A program made the position numbers and the translations under genes. A DNA stretch of 64,000 nt from Chlorophyllum brunneum (Eukaryota > Basidiomycota > Agaricomycetes > Agaricales > Agaricaceae), in contig OY756145.1 of the NCBI GenBank assembly GCA_963576785.1, forward strand, positions 744,001 to 808,000. Reading direction: 5' to 3'. Positions 32,809-44,127 of this stretch are shown piece after piece (within the stretch, counting starts at the first letter, position 1; each line of letters opens with the position of its first letter). The notes below the pieces were generated by a model. The model saw only the letters and a program-made list of their open reading frames with translations. It made no database searches and had not been told where the DNA came from.

Positions 32809-35371
32809 GGACAGGATCATTGATACATTGTCCACTGAGGAACATGAAGATCACCCAGCCAAACGAGGTATCATTTCCCCTACACTTGTCGGTAGACCGA
32901 CTGATGACTCACAACCCGTGCCAGAATCCTCCCCTCCCTTGACCCCCACATCTCAAGGCAACCCGGGGGGCCTTGAAGTTGATCAAGCAAAACTCCCCGA
33001 AAAAGCATTTACTGTTATTGGGCCTGAGGGCTTGTTGTCTGGTGAGTACAGACGGATGAATTTATCCAATCCCTGTGAAAGCACTTGGAGTCTAAACATT
33101 CGGCCATCAAATCCAGGACATACACCAGCAAAAACACCGCATGTTGTCAGATACCTCGCAAATATGGGTGGTAGTTCCATCCGCAAGCCTGTAAAAACAC
33201 CTCGTGGATATTCTCCTGGTAAGCTACTTGTATCTTGTTTCCATGGTTGAAACTAAATACCTGGTCAATTAGTTCTGCAGGAGATACTCAAGCATGTCAT
33301 CCCAGGTGCTCGGTACGACTCGTCTGCTCGGGACCCTCCTCCTCGATGTCACCCTGGCACTCGCACCTGCATTCTTCAGAACCTTCACACCCGTGTCCTT
33401 GACGAGAATACAAGAATGATATGGCTTTTTGGCTCGGCAGGTTCTGGGAAATCCGCAGTGATGCAAACTTTTGCCGAGACCCAGTCATCTGCTGTAGTCT
33501 CTGCAACTCTTTTCTGCTCTCGAGATAACGCACGCGATGACGCGAAGAGGGCGTTTACTACCCTCGCTTATGGCTTCGCTGTCGCCGATCAGGCATACCG
33601 CGAGTACATTGAAGAAGAGATGATTTCCGATCCTGACTTCCTATCGCTGTCTCTAGATAAGCAGTTTGACCGCCTCTTTGTCAAGCCCTTCGTCCGGAAT
33701 ACGACGCCCGATACCCGACGTTGGGTTGTTATATTAGATGGCCTGGACGAGTGTCAGAGCAAGCCAGATCAGTGCAAAATTGTGGAATTGATCCGGGATT
33801 CCACTTGCTCCGGTCGTCCTTCGTCGCCCCTCGTTTGGGTAATCTCGAGTAGGCCAGAATCCCACCTGAAGGTGTCGTTCTCAAAGGCCAAGGCAAGGGT
33901 TGCAGGCTTCCGGGAACAAGACATACCCCTCGATACCCATGACATTGAACGATACCTTCAAGCCGAGTTGGCGAAGGTCCGAGAGGTCTACAGCTATGCC
34001 TTTAGAGCCCTCTCTCGCTGGCCATCAGATGCCGACTTCCTCAGACTCTCAGATTCATGTTCGGGATTCTTCTCCTTCGCTTCTTCAGCCATGCGATATG
34101 TTACCTGCGCAAACTCGGTCACCCGCCTCGAGGATGTTTTGTCGAATGCTAGTTTACCCCTTCAACCGCTCGACGCAGGGTATACTCATCTCATTTCTAC
34201 CGTACCCAGTGACGTGTACTGTGACACGAAGGCGATCTTGGGCTTTTGTATTATACATTCGATGTTTTCTATTGGCCCAACATTGACGGACGACCTAGGA
34301 TTTATGGTGGTGTGCAATTTTCTGGGCATAGAACAACACAAGGCCTATGCAGCCTTGTACCAGCTACTCGCAATCTTGGAAGCTCCTGCTCCGGAGGAGG
34401 CACAAACTTCCGGGATCAGATTCACCCACCCGTCCTTCCTCCAATTCCTCGGTGATTCCTCCCGTTCTGGGTCTTATCATATCCGTCTTAGTGAAGTAGT
34501 CGACGTGATGTGGAAATGCTGCCTCAGGATACTTAATCAATTCAAGGAGTCGCGGTGTCAGTTCACATTCTCCTCGTATACAAATGGAAGCTAAGTACCC
34601 CAAAGCCCACCTCGATATTAATGTATTCTGGCGGCCGCATGACGGAAGCCTTGTGGGTGAACTCCAAGAAACGTTGTTGAGCCTCGCGCAGCATGGATTG
34701 GTGTCAATCTTGGTCGAAAGTTATCATTATAGTAGCTGCTGGCAACATACACCAAGCTGCTCCATGATGAAGATCCAACCTTCGTCGTGGAACATTCATA
34801 ACGAGGTAGCCACAGCATTTTATCAGCTGGGACAAATCATGCTCGATTGTGGTGAGCTTAAGATTGGACAGTTCGTCGAGTGGGTAACTGGGCATGTACG
34901 TGTATGGTTTTTTTTTTCAAACAGGAGGATACCGTTGACTGTTGTGTAGACAGATTCGGTCAAGATAATACGAGAAACTCTAGGAAATGTCAGGATGGGA
35001 GACCTACGTAAAGATGCGCACCCTGGGTACTGTCGCCGCGTCATCGTCTTCGGCAAAGGGGCCCCCACAACCACCAAGAATGACGTTGGCCCAACAGCGA
35101 CCGAGGTAGCCTCGTATCTCAGAAAAAAAAACAGATCACGAAACCTGCTCATATCAGTTTCTTGTGTTTCATCCAGGATTCTACTTATTTCGGGCAGACA
35201 AAGCTAAACCTAGCTGAGGAACTCCTGGAAGCAAGTCACTCAGTGCCCGTTACGGTTCTACAGCATCACACAGGGGACCGCACCGTGATTGGACCCATTC
35301 CGAAACCCGAACTCCTTGGAGATGTGTATTATATATTCTTCAATGGTCGTTACTTGTGTTATCACTATTGA
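32744..35371 (+). CDS. NACHT-domain NLR-like protein, NLR3
   Basis: Seven exons (32744-32867, 32925-33041, 33117-33218, 33273-34556, 34591-34895, 34950-35105, 35177-35371) give 760 residues. The domain order is as in NLR2; Walker B is WVVILDGLDEC and the sensor is VISSRPESHL. Exon 3 (TPAKTPHVVRYLANMGGSS) is shared with NLR1 and NLR6 but differs from NLR2. Intron 4 has an unusual GTCAGT donor. Exons 6 and 7 are the most diverged in the array (VRMGDLRKDAHPGYCRRV, and ELLGDVYYIFFNGRYLCYHY at the end), so the C-terminal module may recognise something different. A clear hairpin follows the stop. Confidence 0.82.
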
Positions 35372-36556
35372 ATGGAACGAAGTAGGCTCAGGGATCATGA
35401 AATACGGAGTGGGAGGGCTCGTATTCTTTTTTCCTTTAAAAAGAATACCAATTTTGGTCTTTTAGATACTACCTATGCCAGACCCTCAACTGCACACGAA
35501 GGCTAGTCTACTTTGTTCCAATATAGTATCTATGTCAGTCTGGCCATAAACAAGAGACTATCTCCTATGGATATGTAAGGTAGTCAAATAAATAAGAAGA
35601 AAGCGAAAGAGAGCTATTTACACGTCCACTCCCGATCGCCACTTCTCTCTCCATTGTTCCTCAGGGACTTCTCCACACTAGCAACGAGGACCAGCAATAA
35701 TTCCATTAGATAGTGATACTAGAGAAAGAGATGAATGAGGTTCCTTCATGCATGTTGGGTTGCCATTGAATATTGAATACGAATATTGAGAGTAAAGATC
35801 TATAACCAAGTTGAGTTTCTGTGCAGTGTAGTGGTAGTATGCGGACTTTTATCACTTTGCCTCTGCTTTGTCCGCCCACGGTCACTGGTCTACCGGTCAA
35901 TCGTGGCACTTCCATCAAGCAATCCATGCCTGGCCACCAGAATTAAGCGGGATTCCAAGTGGGGGTCATACTGGAGGGTATTTGAGCGTACTTTTCAGCT
36001 CATTGCACTCGATACCTCTAACATTACAATGTATGCTGCGAAAGGTCATGAGAGCAAGCTGAACTGCGATATACTTGAGCACATCCAATTTAGTTGGCCT
36101 AAATACCTGAGTGTGTTTAACTACACAACCCACTTGGGTACGCTGGATCCCGCTTGGACTCTGCCTCACCCCCTCTCAAGTACATTTTATCCCGCTCCGG
36201 CTATACCCCAACCCGCCTAAGTAGGCTTCATCCCATTTCAACAACGCCTCAAGATGTTGTTGTGTGCACACTTTATTCCCTTCCTTCTATGTGTCTGTCC
36301 TTCCTCTCTCAGCCTCCTGTAGGCACTGAATATTGAATACCACCACTACCCCTACGGTGGGGAGTTGGTGGACAAATTTCCACTCCTTGTCGAAGAGAGA
36401 GAAGGATAAAGTTACGACAGCGATGCCGAAATGGAACTTGAACGTCTTCCCGTCCCCCTCATGTCTGTGCTTCTCTCAAATCATGCACGCTGTAACAACG
36501 TTCTTTAGGTTTTCACCAAGGCCACCATCTGTATTTCGTAGCCCTCCACAAGAACG
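35372..36556. other. Spacer NLR3-NLR4, type A with a replaced centre
   Basis: Non-coding. Bases 35372-35930 and 36384-36556 match the NLR1-NLR2 spacer. The 450 bases between (about 35932-36383) do not match anything else I can find in the window and replace about 195 bases of the other spacer. A near-repeat CTGAATATTGAATA (with C/T variation) occurs at about 35766 and 36325. No gene is supported inside. Confidence 0.55.
35421..35448. terminator. 11-bp perfect hairpin after NLR3
   Basis: GTATTCTTTTT, loop TCCTTT, AAAAAGAATAC, 49 bases past the NLR3 stop. Its position is homologous to the weaker hairpin after NLR1. It may shape the 3' end of the transcript. Confidence 0.5.
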
Positions 36557-36560
36557 GTGA
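36423..36560 (+). promoter_or_regulatory. uORF upstream of NLR4, same as NLR2's
   Basis: The frame and the terminal TGA are kept as before NLR2, although the NLR4 ATG it should overlap has become GTG. Confidence 0.3.
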
Positions 36561-39134
36561 GCTGGCTTCAGTACCTTTTACCCAAGGCTTCGGATTTCTC
36601 GGATCCTTATGTGGCCTATGAGTACGAGACCACGGGCACGCTGTCCACCGAAGAACGCGAAGATACGCTGACAAAACCAGGTATCATTTCCTGCACTCGT
36701 CGATGATCCAACCGATGGCTCATGATTCCTGTTTCCAAAGAAGATTCAGAATCCTCCCCTCTCTTGACCCCTATATCTCTGAGAACTCCCGAAGTCGATC
36801 AACCAAGGTTCCTGCAAGAAACGCTAACTGTGGTCGAACCCGAGAGCTTGTTACCTGGTGAGACGGATGACATTCCGTGAATGTAGTGCCATTTAAAACA
36901 CCCAATCCACAAATACAGGTCATGCATCGGCGAAAAAAGTGCACGCTGATACCCCCCGAATTGTGGCAGTTCTTCGATGACCCGTGGACACTCGCCTAGT
37001 AAGTTGCTACATCTCGTTTCCATAGCCAGCGCTGAATACTTGAATTAGTTCTACGTGAAATGCTCAAGCATGTCATCCCAGGTGCTCGGTACGACTTGTC
37101 TGCTCGGGATCCTCCTGCTCGATGTCACCCTGGCACTCGAACCCACATCCTCCAGGATCTTCACACCCGTGTCCTTGACAAGGATACAAGAATGATATGG
37201 CTTTTTGGCTCGGCAGGTTCTGGGAAATCCGCAGTGATGCAAACGTTCTCCGAGACCCAGTCACCTTCAGTAGTCTCTGTAACACTCTTCTGCTCTCGAG
37301 ACAACGCACGCGATGATGCGAAGAGGGTTTTTACTACCCTCGCTTACAGCTTCGCTGTCGCTATTCAGGCATACCGCGAGTACATTGAAGATGAGATGGC
37401 TTTTGATCCCGACTTCTTATCGGTATCTCTAGACAAGCAGTTCGAACGTCTCCTTGTCAAGCCTTTCGTCAACAATGCGGTCCTCAGTGTCCAACACTGG
37501 GCTGTTGTATTAGACGGTCTGGACGAGTGTCAGAACGAACTAGATCAGTGCAGAATTCTGGACTTGATTATAGATTCCCTTCGCCCTGATCGTCATACCA
37601 CGCCTCCCATTTGGGTAATCGCGACCAGGCCGGAAGCTCGTCTGAAAATGTCGTTCTCACAAGCCGAGGAAGAAGGTGCAGATTTTTGGAAACAGGAAAT
37701 ACGTCTCGATGTCCACGATGTCGAACAATACCTTCAAGCCGAGTTGGCGAAGGTCCGAGAGGTCTACAGCTATGCATTTACAGCCCTCTCTTGCTGGCCA
37801 TCGGACGCCGACTTCCTCAGACTCTCAGATTCATGTTTGGGATTCTTCTCCTTCGCTTCTTCAGCCATGCGTCACGTAACCAACATAAACCCCGTCGTTC
37901 GTCTCGAGGGTCTTCTGTCGAATATCAGCACTCCCCTTCAACCACTTGATGCAAGGTATACTCATCTCGTTTCTACGATACCGAGCGACGTGTACTGTGA
38001 CACGAAGGCGATCTTGGGCTTCTATATTATCCATTCGATGCTTTCGGTTGGCCCAACACCGATCGACGACCTAGGATTCATGGCAGTGTGCAATTTTCTG
38101 GGAATAGAGCAACACAGGGCCTATGTGGCCTTGCATCGGCTTTCTGCGGTCTTGGAAGCTCCAGCTCCAGGAGAGGCACAAAGCTCTGGGATCAGATTCA
38201 GCCAACCATCCTTCCTCCAATTCCTCGGTAATTCCTCTCGTTCAGGATCCTATCGCATCCCCGCCGGTGAAGGGGTCGACGTGATGTGGAAATGCTGCCT
38301 CAGGATACTCAATCAATTCAAGAATTCGCGGTGTAAGTTCACGTTCTCTTTGTATACAAGTGGAAGCTAAGTACCCGAAAGCCCACCTCGATATCAATAT
38401 ATGCTGGCGGCCGCATGACGGAACCCTTGTGAGTGAGCCCCAAGAAACGTTGTTGAGCCTCGCGCAGCACGGGTTGGTGTCAGTCTTGGTCGAAAGTTAT
38501 CATTCTAGCAGCTGCTGGCGACGTAAACCATACTGTTCCATGGTGAAGATTCAACCTTCATCATGCAACTTTGACTACGAGGCGACCACGATATTCAATC
38601 AGCTGGGACAAATCATACTAGAATGCGGAGAGCTTAGGATTGGGCAGTTCATCGAGTGGGTCACCAAGCATGTACGCATATGATCCTCAAATGAAAGAAT
38701 GCCATTGACACTTGAGTAGCTAGATTCTGATGCCCAGAAGATGGTTCGTCAGACTTCTCTAGAAGCACTCAAGATGGAAGACCTGTATAGAGATGCACGC
38801 CCTGAGAGCTGTCACCGTGTTATTGCCTTGAGCGCATGTCCCCCCGCAACCACTAAGGATGCAGATGTTTCACCCTCGGCCGAGGTAGGGCTCTGTCTCT
38901 GAGAAGGAAACCTCTTCATATTTCTTGCTTTCTGTCCAGGGTTCTATTGGTTCCGGGCAGACGGCGCCAAACTTACTTGGTGAACTTGTGGAAGCGAGCC
39001 CGTCGGCATCCGTCACTGTCCTACAGTATTCCACTGGGCGGCGCGGCACTGTGATTGGACCTATCCCGGGACTTGATCCTCTAGGAGATGTGTATTATGT
39101 ATTCCCCAAGGGTAGTTACCTACATGTTTGGTAG
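36557..39134 (+). pseudogene. NLR4: NACHT-domain NLR with a broken 5' end
   Basis: The expected start codon is GTG (36557) where NLR2 has ATG, and exon 3 (from 36919) has a one-base deletion that leads to an in-frame TGA. The remaining exons are intact: exon 4 37049-38332 (FGSAGSGKSAVM, WAVVLDGLDEC with Ala in place of Val before the Walker B strand), then 38367-38671, 38720-38884 and 38940-39134. An internal ATG at 37060, just before HVIPGARYD, could still start a protein with NACHT and C-terminal module but no N-terminal segment. So it is either a pseudogene or an N-terminally truncated paralogue. The NACHT exon is a mosaic of NLR2-like and NLR5-like blocks. Confidence 0.75.
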
Positions 39135-39438
39135 CATTTCCTTGGGCTATTCGATGGAGTCAGGGCTTAATATCAGGCGGGAGGATTCCCTATGGTAAAC
39201 CGTGAAGTACTACAGATACAATGAAGCGTAAGAGGGTTGCCAGTCCCAAGATAAGAATGGAGATCAGATTAGATAGAAACAGTAACGTCAGTTGTGATGA
39301 CCAAAATACAACTCAAACTTGTTAGGTCACCTTCTGCCCCCTCGTGTCTGCGCTTCTCTAGAACCATGCACATTGTAACAACGTTGTCCAGGTTTTCACC
39401 AGAGCCATCATCTGCGGCTGTAGCCCTCCACAGGAACA
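39135..39438. other. Spacer NLR4-NLR5, short
   Basis: Non-coding. About 85 bases resemble the 3' flank of NLR2. At about 39231 there is a shrunken remnant of the methyltransferase 2 relic, then the common leader from about 39260. Confidence 0.6.
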
Positions 39439-39509
39439 ATGAGCTGGCTCCAGCACCTTTTACCCAAGACTTCGGATTTCTCGAATCCTTATACCACTTA
39501 CGAGGGTGA
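39297..39509 (+). promoter_or_regulatory. Overlapping uORF of NLR5
   Basis: Same start and frame as the uORFs before NLR3 and NLR6; it overlaps the NLR5 ATG at 39439. Confidence 0.35.
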
Positions 39510-42053
39510 ATTCATCGACACATTGTCCACTGAGGAACGCGAAGATTCCCCAGCCAAACGAGGTACTATTTTCCCTACGTTTATCGATGAAAAAGCAATG
39601 ACTCACAACCCCCGGCAGAATTCTCGCCTCCCATGACCCCCACACCTCAAGGCAACCCGGGGGGTCTTGAGGTCGATCAACCAAAACTCCTTGAAAGACC
39701 GTTTACTGTTATTGAGCCAGAGGGCTTGTCATCAAGTGAGTACAGGGGGATCATTTGCCAAATCCCTGTTGGAGTACTTTGTGTCTAGGCATTTGGCCAC
39801 CAAATCCACGACATACACCATTGGAAACAGCGCATGCCGGATGTTCTGCGAACTTCAGCGGTGGCCCCAGTCGCAAACCTGGAATGATAACCCGTGGATA
39901 CACGCCTGGTGCGTTGCTGACATCCCGTTTCCATAGCCAGAACTGAATACTTAAATTAGTTCTACGTGAAATGCTCAAGTATGTCATCCCAGGTGCTCGG
40001 TACAACTCATCTGCTCGTGATCCTCCTCCTCGATGTTACCCTGGCACTCGAACCCGCATCCTCCAAGATCTTCACACCCGTGTCCTTGACGAGGATACAA
40101 AAATGATATGGCTTTTCGGCTCGGCAGGTTCTGGGAAATCCGCAGTGATGCAGACTTTCGCCGAGACCCAGTCACCTGCCGTAGTCTCTGCAACCGTTTT
40201 CTGCTCTCGAGACAACGCACGCGACGATGTGAAAAGAGTTTTTACCACTCTTGCCTACAGCTTCGTTGTGGCCAATCAGGCATACCGCGATTGCATCGAA
40301 GAGGAAATGGCCCTCGATCCCGACTTCTTATCATTGTCTTTAAACGAGCAATTCGAGCGTCTCTTTGTCAAGCCTTTCATCAGCAATACGACCTTCAGTA
40401 CTCAACATTGGGTTGCTATCTTAGATGGCCTGGATGAGTGTCGGGGTGAGGTAGATCAATGCAGAATTGTGGAATTGATTCGGGATTCCACTTGCTCCGA
40501 TCGTCATGCCACACCTCTCGTTTGGATAATCTCGAGCCGGCGGGAAGCCCACCTGAAGATGTCGTTCTCCAAGGCCAAGGCAACAGTTGCAGGCTTCTGG
40601 GAACAAGAAATACCCTTCGATACCCATGACGTTCAGCAATATCTGCAGGCTGAGTTGGCGAAGGTCCGAGACGTCTACAGTTATTCGTTTGTACCCCTCT
40701 CTCGCTGGCCATCGGACGCCGACTTCTTCAGACTCTCAGATTCATGTTTGGGATTCTTCTCCTTCGCTTCTTCAGCCATGCGTCACGTAACCAACATAAA
40801 CCCCGTCATTCGTCTCGAGGGTCTTCTGTCGAATATCAGCACTCCCCTTCAACCACTTGATGCAAGGTATACTCATCTCGTTTCTACGATACCGAGCGAC
40901 GTGTACTGTGACACGAAGGCGATCTTGGGCTTCTATATTTTACATCCGATGCTTTCGGTTGGCCCAACACCGACCGACGACCTAGGATTCATGGTGGTGT
41001 GCAACTTTCTGGACATAGAACAACACAGGGCCTATGCAGCCTTGTATCAGCTACTCGCAATCCTGGAAGCCCCAGCTCCAGAGGAGGCACAAACCTCCGG
41101 GATCAGATTCACCCACCCGTCCTTCCTCCAATTCCTCGGCAGTTCTTCTCGTTCTGGGTCCTATTATATCCCTCTCAGTGAGGGGGTCGACGGTATATGG
41201 AGATGTTGCCTCAGGATACTCAGTCAATTCAAGAAGTCGCGGTGTAGGCTCACATTCTCTTCGTATACCAATGGAAGCTAAGTACTCAAAAGCTCACCTC
41301 AAAATTAATCTATGCTGGCCGCCCGATGACGGAAGCCTTGTGGACGGACTCCAAGAAACGTTGTTGAGCCTCGCGCAGCACGGGTTGGTGTCAGTCTTGG
41401 TCGAAAGTTATCATCCTAGCAGCTGCTGGCAACGTAAACCACACTGTTCCATGGTGAAGATTCAACCTTCATCATGGAGCCTTGAACACGAGGTGATTAA
41501 GGCATTCGATCAGCTGGGACAAATCATGCTGGATTGTGGTGAACTTAGGATTGGGCAATTCATCGAATGGGTCACCAAGCATGTACACGTATGGCTTTCT
41601 TCAAATGGAAGAATACCGTTGACTCTTACATAGGCAGATTATGTCAAGAGCAAAATAGTACATCGAGAAACATCTCTAGGGGCACTCAAAGTGGAAGAGA
41701 TATTCCGGGATGCGCATCCTGAACGTTGTCGCCGCGTCATTACCCGCATAGGCCCCCCCACAACCCCTAAGCACGAGGCTACTTCAACATCGAACGAGGT
41801 AGCCCATAATTCTACAAACAAAGATCATGAACCCCGCTCACATCGGTTTTTGTGTTCTATCTAGGCTTCTACTAGCTCCGGGAAGACAACCCCAAATCTA
41901 CTCGGTGAACTCGTGGGCGCAAGCCGGTCGATTCCCGCCACTGTTTTGCGGCATTCCAGTCAGTACCGCACTGTGATTGGGCCTATCCCGGGGCTTGACC
42001 CCCTTGGGGATGTGTACTATATATTCCCCAACGGCCATTACTTGCGTTATTAA
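39439..42053 (+). CDS. NACHT-domain NLR-like protein, NLR5
   Basis: Seven exons (39439-39562, 39619-39735, 39789-39908, 39960-41243, 41278-41582, 41634-41798, 41865-42053) give 767 residues. NACHT motifs are FGSAGSGKSAVM, WVAILDGLDEC and IISSRREAHL. The acceptor used by the sister genes for intron 2 is mutated (CCAG to CCAC); an upstream TCTAG at 39788 keeps the frame and adds a few residues (IWPPNPRHTP). Intron 4 has a GTAGGC donor. Exon 6 and exon 7 belong to the NLR6 type (AHPERCRRVI; DPLGDVYYIFPNGHYLRY). The stretch 40740-40935 is almost identical to 37820-38015 in NLR4. Confidence 0.8.
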
Positions 42054-42319
42054 TAGGATTCCCCTGGGCTGTTCGATGGAGTGAGCTGGAGGTCAGGGGT
42101 CACAGAATATCTAGTGGGAGGACAGTAATAATGCTGTGAAGTAGTAGAAATGAAATGAACCGGCTATATCCCAAGTTGTCACGGAGAAAGAGAAACAGGA
42201 CACTTGAGTCGGTTGGTTCTTCTGCCTCCTTGTGTCAGCGCTACCACCGAAAAATCCGTGCTGCTTAAACGTTTACTCGAAAGTGGAGAAAACGATAATA
42301 TTGCACGCCCTACGATAAC
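42054..42319. other. NLR5 3' flank
   Basis: Non-coding and similar to the flank after NLR6 (46640 onward). No gene. Confidence 0.5.
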
Positions 42320-42660
42320 TTGACACCGGATGCACCACCGAAAGGTCATTACGGCTACCCCGGATGAGACCAAGCCTGCCCGCCCAAACAGCTGCCAGGT
42401 CCTGGGTGGTATGCTGCACCTCCGGGGTCCGTCCAATGATCAAATATCTTGCCATGGTTGTGTTGTTAAATTCCGACGGGACAGGGTAAGTCAAAGAACA
42501 TACCTCTCTCAAAACACCAATTGTGTCCATCAGCAACGGGCCGGCGATTGGGTACAGGGCGGGATAAATGGAGCAATCTGTGAGTCAGGGAACACCAAAG
42601 CCATAACGATGACTTTTGTATATAGAGGAACCTGAACTAGGCAACATTTGCGGTGGTCGT
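42320..42660 (-). pseudogene. Relic of the rhomboid protease 3' end
   Basis: On the minus strand the bases match the last exons of the rhomboid gene (about 46990-47335), including a recognisable VLMDTIGVLR and PRTWQLF, but with stops and indels and no catalytic serine segment. It lies in the same position relative to NLR5 as the intact rhomboid does to NLR6. Confidence 0.75.
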
Positions 42661-43175
42661 GCTTGATCTGCACCCCATCCCAACGCCATCCCGAGCCCCG
42701 CGGTACCCCATCGTGCGCCAGCGATTACCTCCTCTTTCTTCGTGCCTTCGACCCCTTCCATCACCCACGCAAAACGCTTCGCAGTCACCCTCTACAATAC
42801 TAGCTCCAACGTCCCTATATGTCCCACAACCCTTCGAGGTTCACTGGCAGTGCACTTCAACCTCAGCTTCTCGCATCTAAACGACTTCGCCCAGCGAACA
42901 GATATGACCAATGCACTCCAAAAAAACCTTGTTCAAGGCACCTGCAATTCCACTGAAAATACTCGCTGCAGTGGGCCTAACCTCCCCCACCCAATATTCA
43001 TGACGGTGGGCCCGTCCATTCTGAAAAATGAACATGTGGCTTGACGAGCTACATGCCAGTCACTTTCTGATCCGCTCCCATGAAATATTGCTGACTGGAG
43101 ACCAGAAAGATGGAAGCAGTTCATACCCTTAGAAGACGACGACACCGTGATGAAGTTGAAGGGAATGTGCCCTAG
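42661..43175 (+). pseudogene. Relic of the coiled-coil protein gene, 3' third
   Basis: The sequence matches about 23480-24041, including the proline-rich part and the last exon (bases encoding RRFIPL-type and Asp residues near 43115-43175), with frameshifts. It joins the rhomboid relic abruptly at about 42645-42665, which marks a duplication breakpoint. Confidence 0.7.
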
Positions 43176-43860
43176 CTCATCTTTGTTCAAAGGAGTGGAA
43201 GCTATCCAGCCACTGATGCCCCTGACTAATGGACCACGATGCTGCATTGTCTGTATCTAATCATCCGTCACGGATTTCATCAAGCTTTCTTCGTGTTATC
43301 ATTGGCCATCCCATTTCTGGTTCCAAGATGTCGACTAAGACGAATGTTCTGAAAAGAGTGAGCTTGCATATCAGCTCGTCTTCGGCTGGGCCAAGGTTGG
43401 TTTTACAAACTACAAAATACAACTATTTATGGCTCGCTTACTCTGGTGGAGCGGTAACAAGGGTGCTTCGTCAGGCTATCACCAAGGAAGGTCCAGAAAG
43501 CTGACTGAACCAGATCCTTACGTCCCGTTCAGCTGCTCACTGTCACTCTCCAATCTTATTCCCATTACGTCTATTATCTTTCCCATACCTCGCTCTGATA
43601 TATTCTGCTTTTACCACAGAGAAGAGTTATTGGAGGCTGTTCTCCTGTTTTGAGAAGCTTCGAGACCATCCGCAAGAGCGTAGGAAATGAGGAGTAAGAC
43701 AGCACTTGCTGTACGAATGATCAGATCACAAAGATTCGAGAAACATTCATCCTCGACGAAATCCATACGATGACCTCGTCGTTTGGATGCTCGGACATGC
43801 CGAAGCGGGCGCGCAAGGAAGCCACCAGTCCCAAGATAAGAAAGGAGATCAGATTAGACC
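43176..43860 (-). pseudogene. Relic of methyltransferase 2
   Basis: Patches match about 24100-24900 (intergenic and methyltransferase 2 exons 3-4) with deletions; the best is 43735-43835 against the exon 3 region. No open product. Its order and orientation relative to the coiled-coil relic and NLR6 copy those of the intact genes and NLR1. Confidence 0.7.
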
Positions 43861-43881
43861 GAAACAGTAACGTCAGTTGTG

Positions 43882-44127
43882 ATGACCAAAATACAACTCA
43901 AACTTGTTAGGTCACCTTCTGCCCCCTCGTGTCTGCGCTTCTCTAGAACCATGCACATTGTAACAACGTTGCCCAGGTTTTCACCAGAGCCATCATCTAC
44001 ACCTGTAGCCCTCCAGAGGAACAATGAGCTGGCTTCAGCACCTTTTACCCAAGGCTTCGGATTTCTCGGATTCTTATGCTACTTACGAGGGCGAGATCGG
44101 CGACACATTGTCTACCGAGGAACGTGA
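43882..44127 (+). promoter_or_regulatory. Overlapping uORF of NLR6
   Basis: An out-of-frame reading frame (MTKIQLKLVRSPSAPSC) overlaps the NLR6 ATG at 44024 and is near-identical to those of NLR3 and NLR5. Confidence 0.35.
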
